The notes beneath the pieces are model-generated. The model did no database searches and was not told where the DNA came from. It saw nothing but the letters and a program-made list of their open reading frames with translations. 64,000 nt of DNA, from assembly GCA_030142905.1 (NCBI GenBank), contig JASJOG010000096.1, positions 620,001 through 684,000 of the forward strand, written 5' to 3'. This document shows, one piece after another, positions 24,874 through 37,830 of the stretch. The position numbers were made by a program, and so were the translations under genes. This DNA is from Heliopora coerulea (Eukaryota > Cnidaria > Anthozoa > Scleralcyonacea > Helioporidae). Numbering within the stretch: the stretch's first letter is position 1; the number at the start of each line of letters is the position of its first letter.

Positions 24874-24889
24874 AAATAGAAGATACTGG
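24874..24889 (+). CDS. Gene 1: 16-nt microexon
   Basis: A long poly-T tract ending TTTTAG precedes 16 nt (AAATAGAAGATACTGG), followed by the donor GTAAGT. With one base from the TM exon it reads K-I-E-D-T-G and leaves phase 2, which the next exon accepts. The paralogue has a 16-nt exon at 44950-44965 reading R-K-E-D-T-G with the same phases, which supports that it is real. Confidence 0.68.
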
Positions 24890-26021
24890 GTAAGTTTTTC
24901 ACTTTAATTCATGCTGTATTTCTTCATTGAAAATTCCCCAAATTTTATTCCTTAGCAACCTCCAGTTTTTCAGAGAATCGTGTCCTGCGTTACTAAATTT
25001 TCTGCCCTATCTGTTTAACTTAAACAAGTGCAATTTATTAATTGCTATTTTGAAGGTTTTGAAAAAATGACTGAACTTATTTGTGGTTCAACTGTGCCAA
25101 TACGGTTGAATAAGTAAAGATGTAACTGAAAGAATTGCTGAGATTAAATGGCTAATCCTTGCACGACCAAGCTAAAGTAATAACGAACTCTTCGTGCATA
25201 ACCATACGATAGAAAGTTACCCAATCTAAAGCCCATAAAACGTAGTAATATATTCAGAACTAATTGGTGTCAGAACTAGTGGCTTACCTGTTAGTCTGAT
25301 CAGGCTTAATTTGATGACGTTCTAAGTTACATCAATTTCATTCCCAAATTTTCAAAAACCACCGATTTTTGAATATTTTATTGGAACTGCTATAAAGTTC
25401 ATGATGATACCAGATCGATGGAGAAAATTCGATCAGTGACTTCAATTTACAAACTCAAAGCACTAAGCAAACGTTTGAGGTTATTGCAGATGGCTTATTC
25501 ACTGTGCATTTATGTACGCATATTCTGCAACGTCTTATTGCGTAATTCATCTCATGTGCTCACTAGCAAATGACAGACATTGATTAAAAGAAATGAATCC
25601 CTTTCATGTAAAATGCGTCGATAAGAAATTTTCTGGGTTTATTAGGTAAAATGTCGTTTACTTCAGTTCAGGGCTGTTGTGGAAAACGATTTGGACGACC
25701 GAGTTTGAAAATGAATTGCTGTATTTTACATACGAATAATAAATAAAAGGGAAGCATTGATTTCAAAATTGCGGAGTCAGCAAGATCGCAGCCAAGTATG
25801 TACGCCATCACGGTCGGTTTGTGTACAAACGTACTAGTGCCAACCTTTTAGCTGAAAACGCGCCAAATGTTCGTCCTTCAACTAGCTCAACACGGCGGTG
25901 CCCGGTTGATTACTAACTTTTTAGTGGAATTAAGGGACAAAGCCCCGTCTAGTTTATTTATGATAGCTTTGGTGTTCTTTGCGTCATACTTTCTAACGTC
26001 TCATTGTTTATAATCCTGTAG

Positions 26022-26163
26022 AGAAGATGACCAAGTCGTAAATCATTATGCTAGTCCTCGCAGTCAATCTTCAAGGGTAGAAAATCCCCACGAATCGGTA
26101 ATAAAAATGAAGATAAAGTCAGCTCCAAGAAACCGGTCTTTTGGATGCTCAACGCAAGCCTGA
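26022..26163 (+). CDS. Gene 1: terminal cytoplasmic exon, shortened tail
   Basis: The acceptor TCCTGTAG precedes 26022. The frame reads EDDQVVNHYASPRSQSSRVE, then NPHESV, and runs to a TGA at 26161. It aligns with the gene 2 exon at 46141, which has NPYELV where gene 1 has NPHESV: the tyrosine is replaced by histidine. After that point gene 1 diverges and stops, so it lacks all later tyrosine motifs. Either a signalling-dead receptor form or an early stage of decay. Confidence 0.65.
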
Positions 26164-28485
26164 ATCTGCATAGAACTATTTGTGTTTATCTTTTGTTTGG
26201 CACGTTGTTAGAAATGTTTATCCGGATTACAGCAAATCTAGAGTGAATAGAAATCTACGGTATAAATAGGACTATAGCATATCATGCCAGTCCTAACCAT
26301 CTATCATTTTATCGGAAGTGAAATTAATCCATCAAATTGTTTTACGAAATATTGATCAATATTAAGTCATTGCATGGGATGTTCGAAAACTCAAAACAAA
26401 GTTGTTTACGATTGATTTCTGCAGGGTTTTATTTTTGTGTTACTCGTCACATGAATATGGTATAATCTGAACGCTACCATTAAACTATTAGTTTCGTATT
26501 GATGCGTCATATTATATACTAAAGACTTCTTACTCTCCTTCTGGAACTTCTTCATGCCTCTGTTGTCTGAAAATCACCACAGTTTTCCTTTCCTCATATC
26601 GGTCCAACAATCCATCAGAATTGACATCTTTTCGATAAAACAGCTCCAGTATTTTTTGTCTTGGTAAGTGACTTCCTTTTTTTAGTCCTGACTGTAGTAG
26701 TGAATTTTAAGTCCTTGCTTGATGACAATTGTAAAAAGAAACAAAATGTAAAAAAAAAAAATTAAGATCAAGTTTATCACAAAATCAATTATAATAAAAT
26801 TATGAAAATGAAGGGCAATACCATCGAAAGGCTTGAAGCCGCGCCATAAGAATATAGAAGGACCCATTAACAAGATACCAATATCGCATACGAGTGTTTG
26901 TCTGATGTTTGTGATCCACCAACTGGGGTTTTCCGGACATACTGCTACATTGGCAAGCGAATCAAAAACAAAAATTGTGCTTTTGAGACAACATTACGTC
27001 CCTTGGGACGGTCAATCCCACACGACAATTATGTCGTTTAAACAGACAGGTCTTACGGTGGCAAGATAGCACCTCAGATCTGTCGGCTAACGACATAGGA
27101 CACAAGCAGTGGTAAACTTTTTTGTATTTCAACAGCTGACCTCCATGATTTCGTTATAAGTTCGCCTTTCGTAATGTTCATGCTTTAAGCAAAAGCTTTC
27201 ATCGGTAGTTATCTTTAATACAAAAATATCTATGTTCGTAATTAAAATTATGCATATCGAGAGCAAACTTTCCGTTAGAACGTCGGCTATTAATTCGCCA
27301 GACGGAAACCGCGATCTTAAAATGAATATCACAACCCAGTAGAATAGGAGTGGAAGGGGGATTGACTGTACCTATTGTCGGGGAGGAAAATAACTAGGGA
27401 TAATGGAAGAAAGCGAAAGTTCCTAGATTTACCATTGGGAAGAACGGCGTCATAAGGAATGTTAATGCTTTACATAAAGGAAACGATATTGAACATCCCT
27501 TTCTAGTTTAGTAGCGTGGAAAATGGATGTGAAACCGGTCAGAAGATCAAAGAAACAGAGACTCCCGAAGTCCTTAACAGAAAAAGTGACTTTGAATGCA
27601 GAAATCAAGTTAAAGCTTTTAGCTGTTACGAGCTGAAGTTATAAGCATTTAAAATATCGTGATGCATATGAAGTTTATGTAGGTGTATAAAATTGGGAAA
27701 CGGTAAATTTTTATATGGGCCGGTGTACCTATGGGAAAATTCTACTCAAAATCGCTTTTTAAGTGTATACGCACGAGGCGAGAATGTTCGAGCCACGTAG
27801 GACACTTCCGTTAGCCCATAAAGAGAACATTTGTGTTTGTGAGTGTGATGTTCATATGTTTCTTTTACCTCACACTAACGTCATTTAAGAAATCCCAACG
27901 CATTAATGGGTTGAGTGATTGTACGTATCGCGAATAGTTTGATACTCCGGAGTAACTGTGTCAATGGAAAGCGCCTTTTTACTTTCGTCAAGTATCCATT
28001 TCGTCTAAGATTAAGGCAATATGTTATGTAATGAGGGCAAATACAGCATTGCATATTCGAGCTTCGAAGATTATGTCTATTTGTTTGCCATCTTCAGCTG
28101 TGTACCATGGGGAGATTGCCATGTCCTCTCACAATACTTTTTAGCCTTTTCATTTTGTCGGACTCGTCAAAACCTGCCAAATTCAAAGGCTTTGGTCAAA
28201 ACATTTAGAGTTTTGCCAGAGCTGGTAGGGCGGAGGAGCTAAAATAGTGGTTAACGCCTTCCCGTCTGAAAGGTCTCCACTTGACGAATAGAGTAACATA
28301 ACAAAGAATTCCAACGTTTCGCGCAAAGACCCTTCGCCAGAGAAAGAAACGTCTTGAAACGGTAGTTAGCAATCTTTGAACATTTTAACTTATTTTAACA
28401 CTGTCTACGCAGTATCATATTTTTACATCATTGACTAAAATACCAAAGTGGAGTACAGGCCCAAAAGGGCTAGGGAGATATTTTT

Positions 28486-28582
28486 AACTCTTTTCCGTCC
28501 GATTTTACTCGTTTGAGGAGTAAAATCGTCTGACGTTAGCCAGAGTAAAATACCAAGGTCGGGTACGGACCCGAAAGGGGTA
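28486..28582 (-). repeat. Copy of the ~95-bp dispersed repeat
   Basis: In reverse complement it reads GGGTCCGTACCCGAC, ACTCTGGCTAACGTCAGACG and GATTTTACTC, matching the dimer at 10,335-10,533. Confidence 0.65.
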
Positions 28583-29047
28583 AAACAAGTACAGAAAATG
28601 TGAGGCCGGGAATAACGGAAGATAACCTGTATAATTTTTAATAAGGTGGTGTGAAATGATAATTTTGTCAGTGTCTGACAGACGTGCCTTATCAGTATGA
28701 ATCTCAAATTTGGGTGGATTCGGTCTTTGCTGTGATACCTTTTAATATGAATACGGCTGTTATCTTGGTTTAATAACAAAAATTAAAACCCAGCAGAGAA
28801 TATAAACTGCGATTTCCGCCAGGTTTATCTACAGCGACTGGTATCTTATTATACATATGTTTGGACTACTTCGACTTCGAATACCCTGCTTGTTGAAACC
28901 AATGCTTCTATCACGTACACTACTGGACAGTTTTTGCATTAAGGACTCACGGTAAATTGCATATTGCAATTACTTTCAATGAAATGATACTTCGACAACT
29001 GGATCCCACCGTTTTTATTGGAGTTTTTTTTTTTTTTCGTATTTCGT

Positions 29048-29100
29048 TGATCGCTTAGCCGATGAACATTTCCTTCAAGAGTTGCAAGACGGCAACATCA
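29048..29100 (+). pseudogene. Partial upstream duplicate of the gene 2 Ig exon start
   Basis: CCGATGAACATTTCCTTCAA plus AGTTGCAAGACGGCAAC resembles the first ~45 nt of the exon at 29,205 (CCGACGAATATATCCTTCAG plus AAGTAACAGCAGTGGCAA) and is preceded by a similar T-rich stretch. It runs out into poly-T, so it is a truncated tandem copy. Confidence 0.5.
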
Positions 29101-29204
29101 TTTTTTAATTTTTTATATTTCTTATTTATTTATTAAGTGACTTTTTTTTGATGATGCCATTTATTTTCCTACACAAATTTTAATTTTTCACTTTTTGTTT
29201 ATAG

Positions 29205-29464
29205 CTAAACCGACGAATATATCCTTCAGAAGTAACAGCAGTGGCAATATTGCTTATGTTGGTGAAATATTGTATTAACTCGCAGAGCAGACGGTTATCC
29301 TGATCCAACATACGTTGTGTTATTCAATGGGACGAAACTCTCGGAAGTTCTCAATGGGATGAGAACAATAAAGCGAATTAAGGTTAATAACACTGGATTT
29401 TATCAATGCATTGCAAGCAACGAGTTTGGCAATGTCTCCAAAAGGTTTTACTTGGACGTGAAAG
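29205..29464 (+). pseudogene. Gene 2: I-set-like Ig exon with a 1-nt frameshift
   Basis: The acceptor GTTTATAG and donor GTGAGT bound a 260-nt exon in phase 1-1 context. It reads KPTNISFRSNSSGNIAYVGE, then changes frame near 29,272 to TRRADGYPDPTYVVLFNG, and later NNTGFYQCIASNEFG and KRFYLDVK. The A-D-G-x-P-x-P, N-G and G-x-Y-x-C-x-A-x-N motifs are typical of I-set Ig domains. One missing base breaks the frame, and 260 is not a multiple of three. The strand B cysteine position (L-T-C expected) is Arg. The exon cannot be translated through as assembled. Confidence 0.7.
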
Positions 29465-30903
29465 GTGAGTAGACGAATCAAGTTAGAACTATCGCGTAAA
29501 CTAAAACAAATGGAGCCAATGCATTATCGCAAGGCATGTTTGTAGTTTAATTACAGGTAAATATTATGGAAGGTGACGATGGCTTCATTCGGATTGGAGA
29601 TGGGCAAAATTTATATGAGATTATAAATGAAATTTGCTTTTGAAATATAAATTAAAGTTCTCAAGCATTACAAGAGATTTCTTTTGTAATTCTGTAAAAT
29701 AAGGAATCTGCAATCACCAGGCAATTTGAAATATTTAGCATTGTTTGAGAGGGCGTGAACTTCTTCAGTGAGAGATGTGCTGACTAGTGTTTGGCATTTT
29801 ACACATGCCAAAGTTAGGTGCTCGCATGATCTATTGCGGAACTTTGTAAATCCAGTGGTTTGTATTATTTCCGACCAACATTGATGTAATCGGCTTGTGT
29901 TTGACTCACGTACTGATAAAAGTTATGTTTGAACTGCCACATTCGTTATCACTTATTTTGATCAAGTGTTTCACGCACAAGACCAAAACAAGGCCGTGCT
30001 TTGACGCAAAAATGACCGGTTTGATGAATTGGGTTCTACTTTTTTTCGCTTATTTTAAAAGTAATCTAACCTCAAAAATTTTGTTGGTTTTGTTCGAAAG
30101 TAAGCTTAAACTAATGGAGAAAAAAATTTTTGAAACTATAGCTGTTTTGATTTGAATTTCATTTTTCCTTTGATGGACGATTGTAGGAAAGTTTCCTTCC
30201 ATCATGTAATCACCGACTGGTCCACCTTTTGAACATTCTGGACTGGGTTTACTCGTGGATTTTTTTTCTGCTTTGTGTATGCTAAAAAAAGATATGAGTA
30301 AGGTCAGCCAAAAATAGTAATATTTCTCCACTTGAAGAACCTGATGCTTACAAGGAGGAATTACTTCAGTCGTATATTCAGTAATTTGGCAACACAACAC
30401 AGTATTTTGGAATAGAAGTGCAACGATTTGTTCAGCAAACACGTATATTACAAATACAGACAAATTATTTGCAAGTTTCACAGTTCAGTCCACTTTTAAG
30501 GCCTTCTTAGTTTATTTGCAGCCTGCTTTCAATTCTGTGGTTTGCAAACTTTTTCAGCATTGAAAAGTGAGCATGGGTGAGCAGAAACTCAATCACCTTA
30601 GCTGGAGGTATTTACTGTGCTACTTCACACCAGCTGTGGACTGTTGGGAATTGAAATTACTCACAGATTTAGTATTTACCAGTCTCAGGTCTCACGTATA
30701 TGGACAACTTGGTTTTCCTCTCCTTCAAAATTTTAAATGTTTTAAGTAGCTGTTGGCTTATAGCTTTTTCCCCTCACTCATGATGCAGCCTTCCCCCCAA
30801 ATGATACACTCTAACGAAACTGCTTGCCCGGAATTGACCCTCGAAAAATTTATTCTCGTCTATTATAGCAAATACAACATTTATGGTAGTTCGATTTTAA
30901 TTG
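29465..30903. other. Gene 2 intron; nothing recognised
   Basis: ORFs at 29895-30155 (+) and 30050-30481 (-) overlap and show no family motifs. Confidence 0.4.
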
Positions 30904-31243
30904 AAACGAAACTTCACAATTAACCTACACTGCCGAAGTCAACTGAAAAATGTTGACTCGAGCGGGATTTGAACTCGCACCTTTGGGATACCGGTTCGCC
31001 ACTCTACCTGTTGAGCTATCTAGTGCACAGGGATTGGAGGCGAGTTTTTATCCAATTTAAGTGCACGAGATATTCTCGCGACAACTTGACGCTATCCATG
31101 AAGATGGATGTGCAGTGTTTCAATTCTATTTCAGAATCATCCTCAGGCGGACCGGTATGCCGAAGGTGCGAGTTCAAATCCCGCTCGAGTCAACATTTTT
31201 CAGTTGACTTCGGCAGTGTAGGTTAATTGTGAAGTTTTGTTTC
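30904..31243. repeat. Head-to-head inverted pair of tRNA-related SINE fragments
   Basis: About 92 bp at 30904-30995 (ACTTCACAATTAACCTACAC, then CGAGCGGGATTTGAACTCGC) is repeated in reverse complement at 31150-31243. Read outward, each arm contains a B-box-like GAGTTCAAATCCCGC. The left one has an A-box-like TAGCTCAACAGG upstream (minus strand). The same sequence occurs at 63,428-63,540, and related ones at 46,700 and 48,080. No functional tRNA: the anticodon stem does not pair. Confidence 0.75.
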
Positions 31244-34200
31244 ATAATACCCTGAGGATGATTCTGAAATACGATTTTAATTGATTAAGCAATACAGTAC
31301 TTGTAATTTTTTAACCAGTTGGGAAATGTCGAATCATCTGACACTTCTTTTGCCGCAAGCAAGCCAGGCAAACGGGAGACAGCCTCTCCTTCACCGACAA
31401 AGGTTTTGTTTTGCAGAGAATGTTAAATATTTCAAAACTTCTGGTAGTTGTAGATCCATAATACGACAGAAATGCACAGCCGACCACGTAGAAAGTAAAA
31501 ATTCTTATGCAAGATCGTCGACAGACTTCTCATTCAGTTAAAGGACACCAGTTTAAATAAACAAATACATTCTTTTGTTTGCCCAGTTGGTCTATTTGGG
31601 AATAACTGAAGTATTTACAAACTTCTGCTTACCGAGGCCAATTGTTTTTAATACCTGATGATAACTGTATGGTCGAAAACCTTTGTAATTTTACCTTGAA
31701 AGTTTGTTTATTCATAATTTTACCTTGAAACCAGTTAGCGAACATTATGTTTGTTAATATCTTACCACAAGGCATCACTACTTTATACCTTAAGTTGAAG
31801 CATTCGATATCTAGGCTTCAGCATACCGCCGCTAGCATTGATTTTATTCATAAAATACTCTAACACCGCCTGAATCCAACTTATGCCAAAATGAGTGGAA
31901 ACTTCTGTACAGACTTTTGACCATTTTTTATGTGTAAAATTCATATACGTTTTGTACATCTTCCATTTAACAATTAACTTCCTTTGCAATAATGAATAGG
32001 ATCCTTTAAGAGCGCTTATTTCATAAGTTATTTACCCCCGAAAAAAAGTGAATTTGCAATTTTTGTTTCCAATTTTGAGGTTTTAGTTTAAAAAATGACA
32101 GCATAAGGATTTCTCTGCCTGTGTCCGTATGTACGTACGTACCTGCCTGCTGTTCACTGTCTAACTGTGGGATATTGTAATTGTGGTATGTTTAGTCATG
32201 TTATATCGTAATTGTATCATTGATGCGTAAAATAAAGAGCAAACAGAAGAAACTAAGTAAGGGTTTCACTGATTCACGAATTCGGTTAAATAAACCTTTC
32301 TTTTCCGGGAATTTTTACACTACAGACATTTCCACATGGAAAACGAATAATAAACTCAAGGTTTCAATTTAGAATTTAGTTGTTGAATGCCAAAGATTTA
32401 CCCCTGACCTTTACTGAAAGTTAAACATGGGGTAAAATGCTGCTAAATAAATGTAAAATGCTGTATATTGTGCCGAGGAAGAGGCACAGAGGAAATAATA
32501 GGAAATCCTTCGCATGTCTTCTTCACATTTTATTCAAGCAAAATTAGGTGTGGAGCGTGTATCTGTAAGCCTTACTGGATATGAGAAGTATTCGCAACAA
32601 TACCTCATTTCACTGAAATACCGTTAGTGAAAGCGAAAGATACTCACATAATTGATATAACACGAGAAATATCCCCCAGTCATACCCTATCACGGCCACA
32701 AATGTCCACAAATTGTTTACAGTAAAGTGTCCAAGTGTCTAAAATTTCGAACTTGCTGTATATGAGGAACATAGTATTTGAAATATCGCTGACGATAGTG
32801 AGTTGGGCTGTTTGATTATTCGATGACTACCATAAATCTTCTGTTAAGCCCTCCAGCTCAAATAAGCTTCCCTTGTCTGGAGCCTGTAATTTATTCAGCC
32901 ATTGTTGCATTTAAGCTACCTTCCCTCTCCATTTTCCCTTCAGAACCAACAATTAACACTATCACTGGTGCGTTACTACCACCAGTCAGGACTTGAATCC
33001 ACATGCAGTGCTCGCGAGCTTTCTGGGAAATAACATATGTATTCAAAGAAGAATCGTAATTACGAATGTCAAAAGTAAAACTTTATTGATAAATTAAGGT
33101 TTAATCTAATGAAGTAAGCGTTCCCTCTCTGCTAAGAACGCCAGGTGCCTTAATAGAGCTTCTGTTTGTATATCAACTTCTTATAAACCGAGAGCACGGC
33201 CATTACAGAAAAATGTCGGACCGGAGTCTTGGCAGTACGCATTGTATGCAGGCTGGAAAATCTAATGGAATAATTCAATCAATATTGATTAGTATTTATA
33301 CAGCAGACAAATCTAATTGGAAGGCTTAAAATGTTGAAAGCATGGGCTCGTACAGTCATTGGACTAAGATCTTGATCTATATGACAGAAGATGAATCCCC
33401 ATGATAACTGTATGGATGCTGTCAGCACTGAAACGACGATTCAAAACTTTAGGGTTGAACAATGCTTAGGAAGAAATACTCATACTAGTCAGAATGTAAC
33501 AGCGATAACATTGTGTCAGGCAGGATGCATTATGTGAGTTTAGACGCAGTTAACTAACGGAAAAATAAGAAAGTCGCAAAAAATATACAGAATTCCTAAA
33601 TAAGAAAGTAAGTTCCAGACCTCTGAAACTTCTAACTTACCTTTTTGCTATATCCTGATATTTGGAAATGCATTACTGGCTAGAAACGTCACGTGTAACA
33701 AACAGGTATGGACTAAAGCCAACAGTCTCAATTAGGGCTTAGATGGCTGGGGTATGATAGTTGAATTTTAATCAAAGTTATCATGGACGAATTCTCGCAA
33801 TTATGAAGTGCATTGAATAAATGTCTAATGCAGCATAAATAGTGTAAGAGTCGAAGTTTCTTTCAGAAAAATGTGTTGGTGCATAAAGCTATGCATGGAC
33901 ATGCACTCTCACCATTAATCAACTAGGGAAAGTGATAGGTGACATAAAAACCATGGCGGATAGATGTTGGCAAATTTATCAGCTATTAATTAAATAAAAC
34001 ATTCAGATAATTTATACCTTTTATTATCAAACAATATATGTTCAAAATAGAAGTCTTACTTTGATCACATCTGCCTGTAGCTACCAGTTTAAATCAGATG
34101 ACGAAGTTCGAATTAGCAGGGTAAGAAGAATGTATGAGAATGATCGCATCACCAGCTGGACAGAGGAAACTTTTACACAAACAAAGCGATTACTAAAGCC

Positions 34201-35099
34201 CGATTTCCATAAAACCGGAGACCTTCGCAAAGCGTTGCAAATCTGTTGCAAAAATCTCGTCCTACAACATCTAGCGATTAGTAGAAACCGCTATACTACA
34301 GTTCTGCGACATTCTGCAACACCCTTCTACAAACCAGAACTTATGCCACAGAGATAGAAAAAGTTCTGTCTCTACAGCACCATGCGACACCGCGACACTT
34401 CGCGATTAATGAAAACCACTATTTTCTGATCGTGGAACACTTTGCACCTCAGAACCATAAAGTCAAGTGATGCTGTTGTTTGTTGTATTAAACATGGTGG
34501 TCATAAACGAGGGAAGTATGACGTTTTCAGATGATTATAACCGCTTTAGCCGAGATTTTAAAGATAAATTCAAGAAATACAATTGCTGACAAACACGACA
34601 CCCGACAAATGCGAATAAAAATGCAGAAATCCGAGAACATCGCGTGGAGGGATGATAGGAAAGAAAAGCTCTATCTCCTCTGGTACTGACGGTGATACTG
34701 TATCAAATGACGACTAAGAAATGCTATGATTCATCGAAAACAAGTTACTGAATTTTCAATGGGTGATACTGAGACAGAAAGTTATGGAAGGGGTTAAGGC
34801 GATAAAGAGTTGAATCAAAGTCCATTGACAACACGACGAGGACTGTGAATCGAATTGCGTTGGCAGGTGGTAGTTGCCGCCCCCCATTTTTCGTCCAGAA
34901 CAGACTTGGTACGTTTTCGGGACATCTACTACGTTTGTCAGTACATTGAGGTTGTACGATGCGCAGATTCAGTTTGAGTTTGAAGTATCAAAATGAACAT
35001 TACTCAATAAATTTCGGCTTTTACACTTCAGTGTATGAAAGACGTTCAATACAAAATGTTTGCGAGGAATCCTGTTACTGCTGACCAAAATAAGATGGT
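31244..35099. other. Gene 2 intron; nothing recognised
   Basis: There is a short GTACGTACGTACCTGCCTGC simple stretch near 32,130. ORFs at 31281-31541, 31783-31989 and 34061-34357 have no recognised domain. Confidence 0.4.
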
Positions 35100-35139
35100 A
35101 TGTGGGCACCAAAATATCTGGTCAGCTATCAAGACAGAG

Positions 35140-35460
35140 TTGTTGGGATAGTGGTGATGGCTGAGTTAAATAGAAAGAAGTTGGTGTATATCCATATCTC
35201 ACGCGAAGAGGCGCGCTTTTATGTTAAGCCGTTTTGGAAATTTAATATCGGCCATCGCTGGCTACGAAAAACTTATTCTTTTGTGAAAATTTTCGGACAG
35301 TTTTACTTTTACCGTCAGGAAAATGCCTTGGTTGATTTATTTTTAATTGTATTTGTCGATACATTTCGAATATCTTATCGGTACATTTGTCTCAAATTTC
35401 TTCTGCCGCCTCCCCTCTGCTATTAAATTTGTGGCTACACGACTGGGAGAATCCAAAGGA
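35140..35460. repeat. Dispersed repeat shared with 48,450-48,720
   Basis: Common blocks include GGTGTATATC, TTTGGAAATTTAATATC/TTCGAAATTTAATATC, TATTTGTCGATA, TCAAATTTCTTCTGCC and TGGCTAC(A/G)CG. No coding similarity is recognised. Confidence 0.6.
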
Positions 35461-35664
35461 CAACATAGGGGAGAAAGGGTGATTACGTGATATCATGATT
35501 ACACGATCTTGATTTGGAAGGTAGTGATGAAGAACCAATTAAGAAAGAAAAATTCCTAGGTGCATCGCGACCTGTACAAACATATTGTTGCAAATGTCGC
35601 AATGTGTTGCAGTGTTCAAAGAAACAAACTCTGCGACACTCCCAAGACACTTTGCGGCCTTTTC

Positions 35665-35690
35665 CTGACGAAGGGCCTTTGTTCGAAACG
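35665..35690 (+). ncRNA. Hammerhead-like core in a Penelope-tail fragment
   Basis: CTGACGA, then a short GGGC/GTTC hairpin, then GAAAC. This is the conserved-core order of a hammerhead ribozyme and a sequence common at retroelement ends. Cleavage activity is not shown here. Confidence 0.35.
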
Positions 35691-37037
35691 TTGATATTCG
35701 TGAGATCAGTTACGGCAGTTATCAACCTCTTAACTTTTTACCTTAAAAATGACTATGGTTGTTATGTAGTCATTCGGTAAGTTTGTTGGAAACTATTTCG
35801 CGTTTTCTGAGTCAATCTGGACAACATGTGGACACTCGTCAAGCTAATACCTTTAGGATAACGATTCCTGGACCTCAGAAGAGGATCGAGCCCAAAACTT
35901 CCTGTTGTCCGGTGAGACACCGTAACTAATATGCAGCTTCAACATACGTGCTTGCAATGTGAGAGACACAATATTCTAAGAATGTTAATGAATGAAGTGA
36001 ATATTTCAGCGTACATGCGGGAGATTTGTGTGGATGGGAGATACGTGTGGATGTTTGTCAAGCTCATATTCTTACGTATCGTCTGTGATACAACCAGGCT
36101 CCTAGGCACGCTGCGTGTGACATTCATCTCGTGCAAAGATAGACGCGAAGACAGGTAGATATTGAAGTAGTGGTTGATGATTCGACGTGCTGGGTTGGGT
36201 AATGAATATAGGCGAGACGTTAAAGGAACGCGGAAAAGGCGTCAATCATTTCTTTTCAATGTAGAGTAAAGAATTAAAGTAATGGAAAACAAGCTTTATC
36301 TAGCTGATTAAAAACTACTTTCTCCTTACATAAGCTAAAAAACTGGAACGTTGTTCACTGTCCACTTCAGATCTTCAGATCGGGTGATCCACAAGAAGTT
36401 GTTTCTGAAGGTTTTCCTGTTCTTTTTTCCCATTTTTCATCGAGAAATGAAGCACACTGAGCAGTCAGTCAGAAGCGACGTCGTATTATATCTATTTAAT
36501 AAATATATATGTGTATGTATATATGTGTACATATGTATACATTTCTATATATGTAACGTTTTTCTTTCATTTAATATTGCAATTCAGTACTTCTGTTCAA
36601 TGTGAGCGAAATGAAAGCGTTAGATTGTGCTCATCGTTGTTTGTATTAGTTGCTACATATTACCATTCCCTTGGGTCTTGTGCAGGCTTCTACTCCTTTC
36701 TGTTTACTGATCGATGAGTACAGTATCAAATGACCTGCCATCGTTTTCATCTCATCAATAACTTTGTCATTGATTATGCATTTAATCAATAATCTTCTTA
36801 GAGACAAAACCTGTTCAAGGATGAAAGCCTCAGCTAGTTTTAATTTTACTGTTCCATGTCACACTGACATAGACCCTTTTCTCGAATGGTTCGGATTTTC
36901 TGTTTTAAGTTTCGACATTTCCACAAACTTTTGGCTTTTTGCGAGTCCTTTAAGATTGCTTGCACAGCATTCCACTTTAAACAAAAGGATATCTTTTTTT
37001 CTTTGTTTCATAAATACTTCGATATTGGACGTGATAG

Positions 37038-37103
37038 CTATGACACCGCCGATGGAAAGCAGTACGCCTAGCACTACTTCCAAAAAGACTGAATCTGGAA
37101 CAG
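37038..37103 (+). CDS. Gene 2: stalk exon
   Basis: A pyrimidine-rich stretch and acceptor (GACGTGATAG) precede 37038; the donor GTAACA follows 37103. The 66-nt phase 1-1 exon encodes MTPPMESSTPSTTSKKTESG plus T: Ser/Thr/Pro-rich, consistent with an O-glycosylated stalk. It occupies the same place (between Ig and TM exons) and phase as the six copies in gene 1, but here there is one copy and no MITE. Confidence 0.6.
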
Positions 37104-37750
37104 GTAACATGAATGTAAAAGTTTCATTGTTGTACCCTCAACTATGGCCTCGTTAAAACAGCCAATGAAAAGTCTTGTTACGGTGACTAAATACACGAAA
37201 GAATCACCCTATAGTTTTGATTCCGAAATTTATTGGCTGTAAAAGGATACTTCTGCAATTACGGAAAAGCAGGAAGTTTTAGAAAATTAATCGGTTAAAT
37301 TAATTGCAACAAGTTAGGCTGAAGTTTTGTAACTCGGTTTCGTAATGTTTTCTGACAACAATTCACACTTCTAGAACTTCAGATGAGTTTGTAATGAACC
37401 TATAAACTCTGTTGTTGTGAGTTTTGTTTTGTTTTATGTATTTGTTGTTATAAGAGACAATAAGGGAGATGGGAAGAGATGGGAAGGACGGAGACAGGCA
37501 GACGAAGAGAAATAGACAAGAAGAGGCGCAGAGAGAGCCAGTGAAGATATATATGCGAGTATTTATCGGTGTCTAAGTTTCTGGCAGAAGAGAATCAGTT
37601 CGAAACGGTGAAAAATTGCTTTCTTTTTATTAACGTGGGAAAATATTCTTACACCTGTTAGCAAAGATTAAAACCATGCTGGGCTACAAGTTCAGTTCGA
37701 GTGAACACACACATGAAGAAGTACGTACAAATTTCTTAGTTTACTTCAAG

Positions 37751-37830
37751 TTAACTCTGCTCCGTCCAAGAAGTCACCCTTCTGTCGAGTGAAATGCTCT
37801 TGCGTTAGCCCGAATAAAACTGTTAAGAAA
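37751..37830 (-). repeat. Diverged copy of the ~95-bp dispersed repeat
   Basis: On the minus strand it has TTTTATTCGGGCTAACGC followed by a GTCC-containing end, as in the 10,335 dimer, with more substitutions. Confidence 0.45.

Larger units (their letters stand above)
22320..26163 (+). repeat. Segmental duplication, copy 1 (pairs with 41,680-46,360)
   Basis: Introns and exons align in order with 41,680-46,360. Shared blocks include AACTAAAAAGTATAAC, a GTAACAGAAAG/GTTAGAAAAA block, TTTTTATTTCCTAGTAATTG, the TM exon, the poly-T plus 16-nt microexon, GGTTAT(T/G)GCAGATGGCTTAT and the cytoplasmic exon. Divergence with many small indels indicates an old tandem duplication of the 3' half of the receptor gene. 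Confidence 0.85.
26164..29204. other. Between the two receptor copies; only small repeats recognised
   Basis: Includes a ~95-bp repeat copy (28,486-28,582, minus) and a degraded PLE-tail-like CGTTTCGCGCAAAGACCCTT block near 28,310. ORFs at 26833-27069, 28021-28242 and 28435-28779 are unrecognised. A first exon for gene 2 could lie here, but I could not identify one. Confidence 0.4.

Noticed and set aside
30050..30481. 143-codon minus-strand ORF
   Set aside because: Overlaps an equally plausible + strand ORF, lacks motifs, and sits in low-complexity AT-rich intron.
34061..34357. 98-codon ORF in the gene 2 intron
   Set aside because: Contains internally repetitive 'CGCGACAC/TTGCAA' sequence and no domain; phases and splice sites do not fit the receptor.
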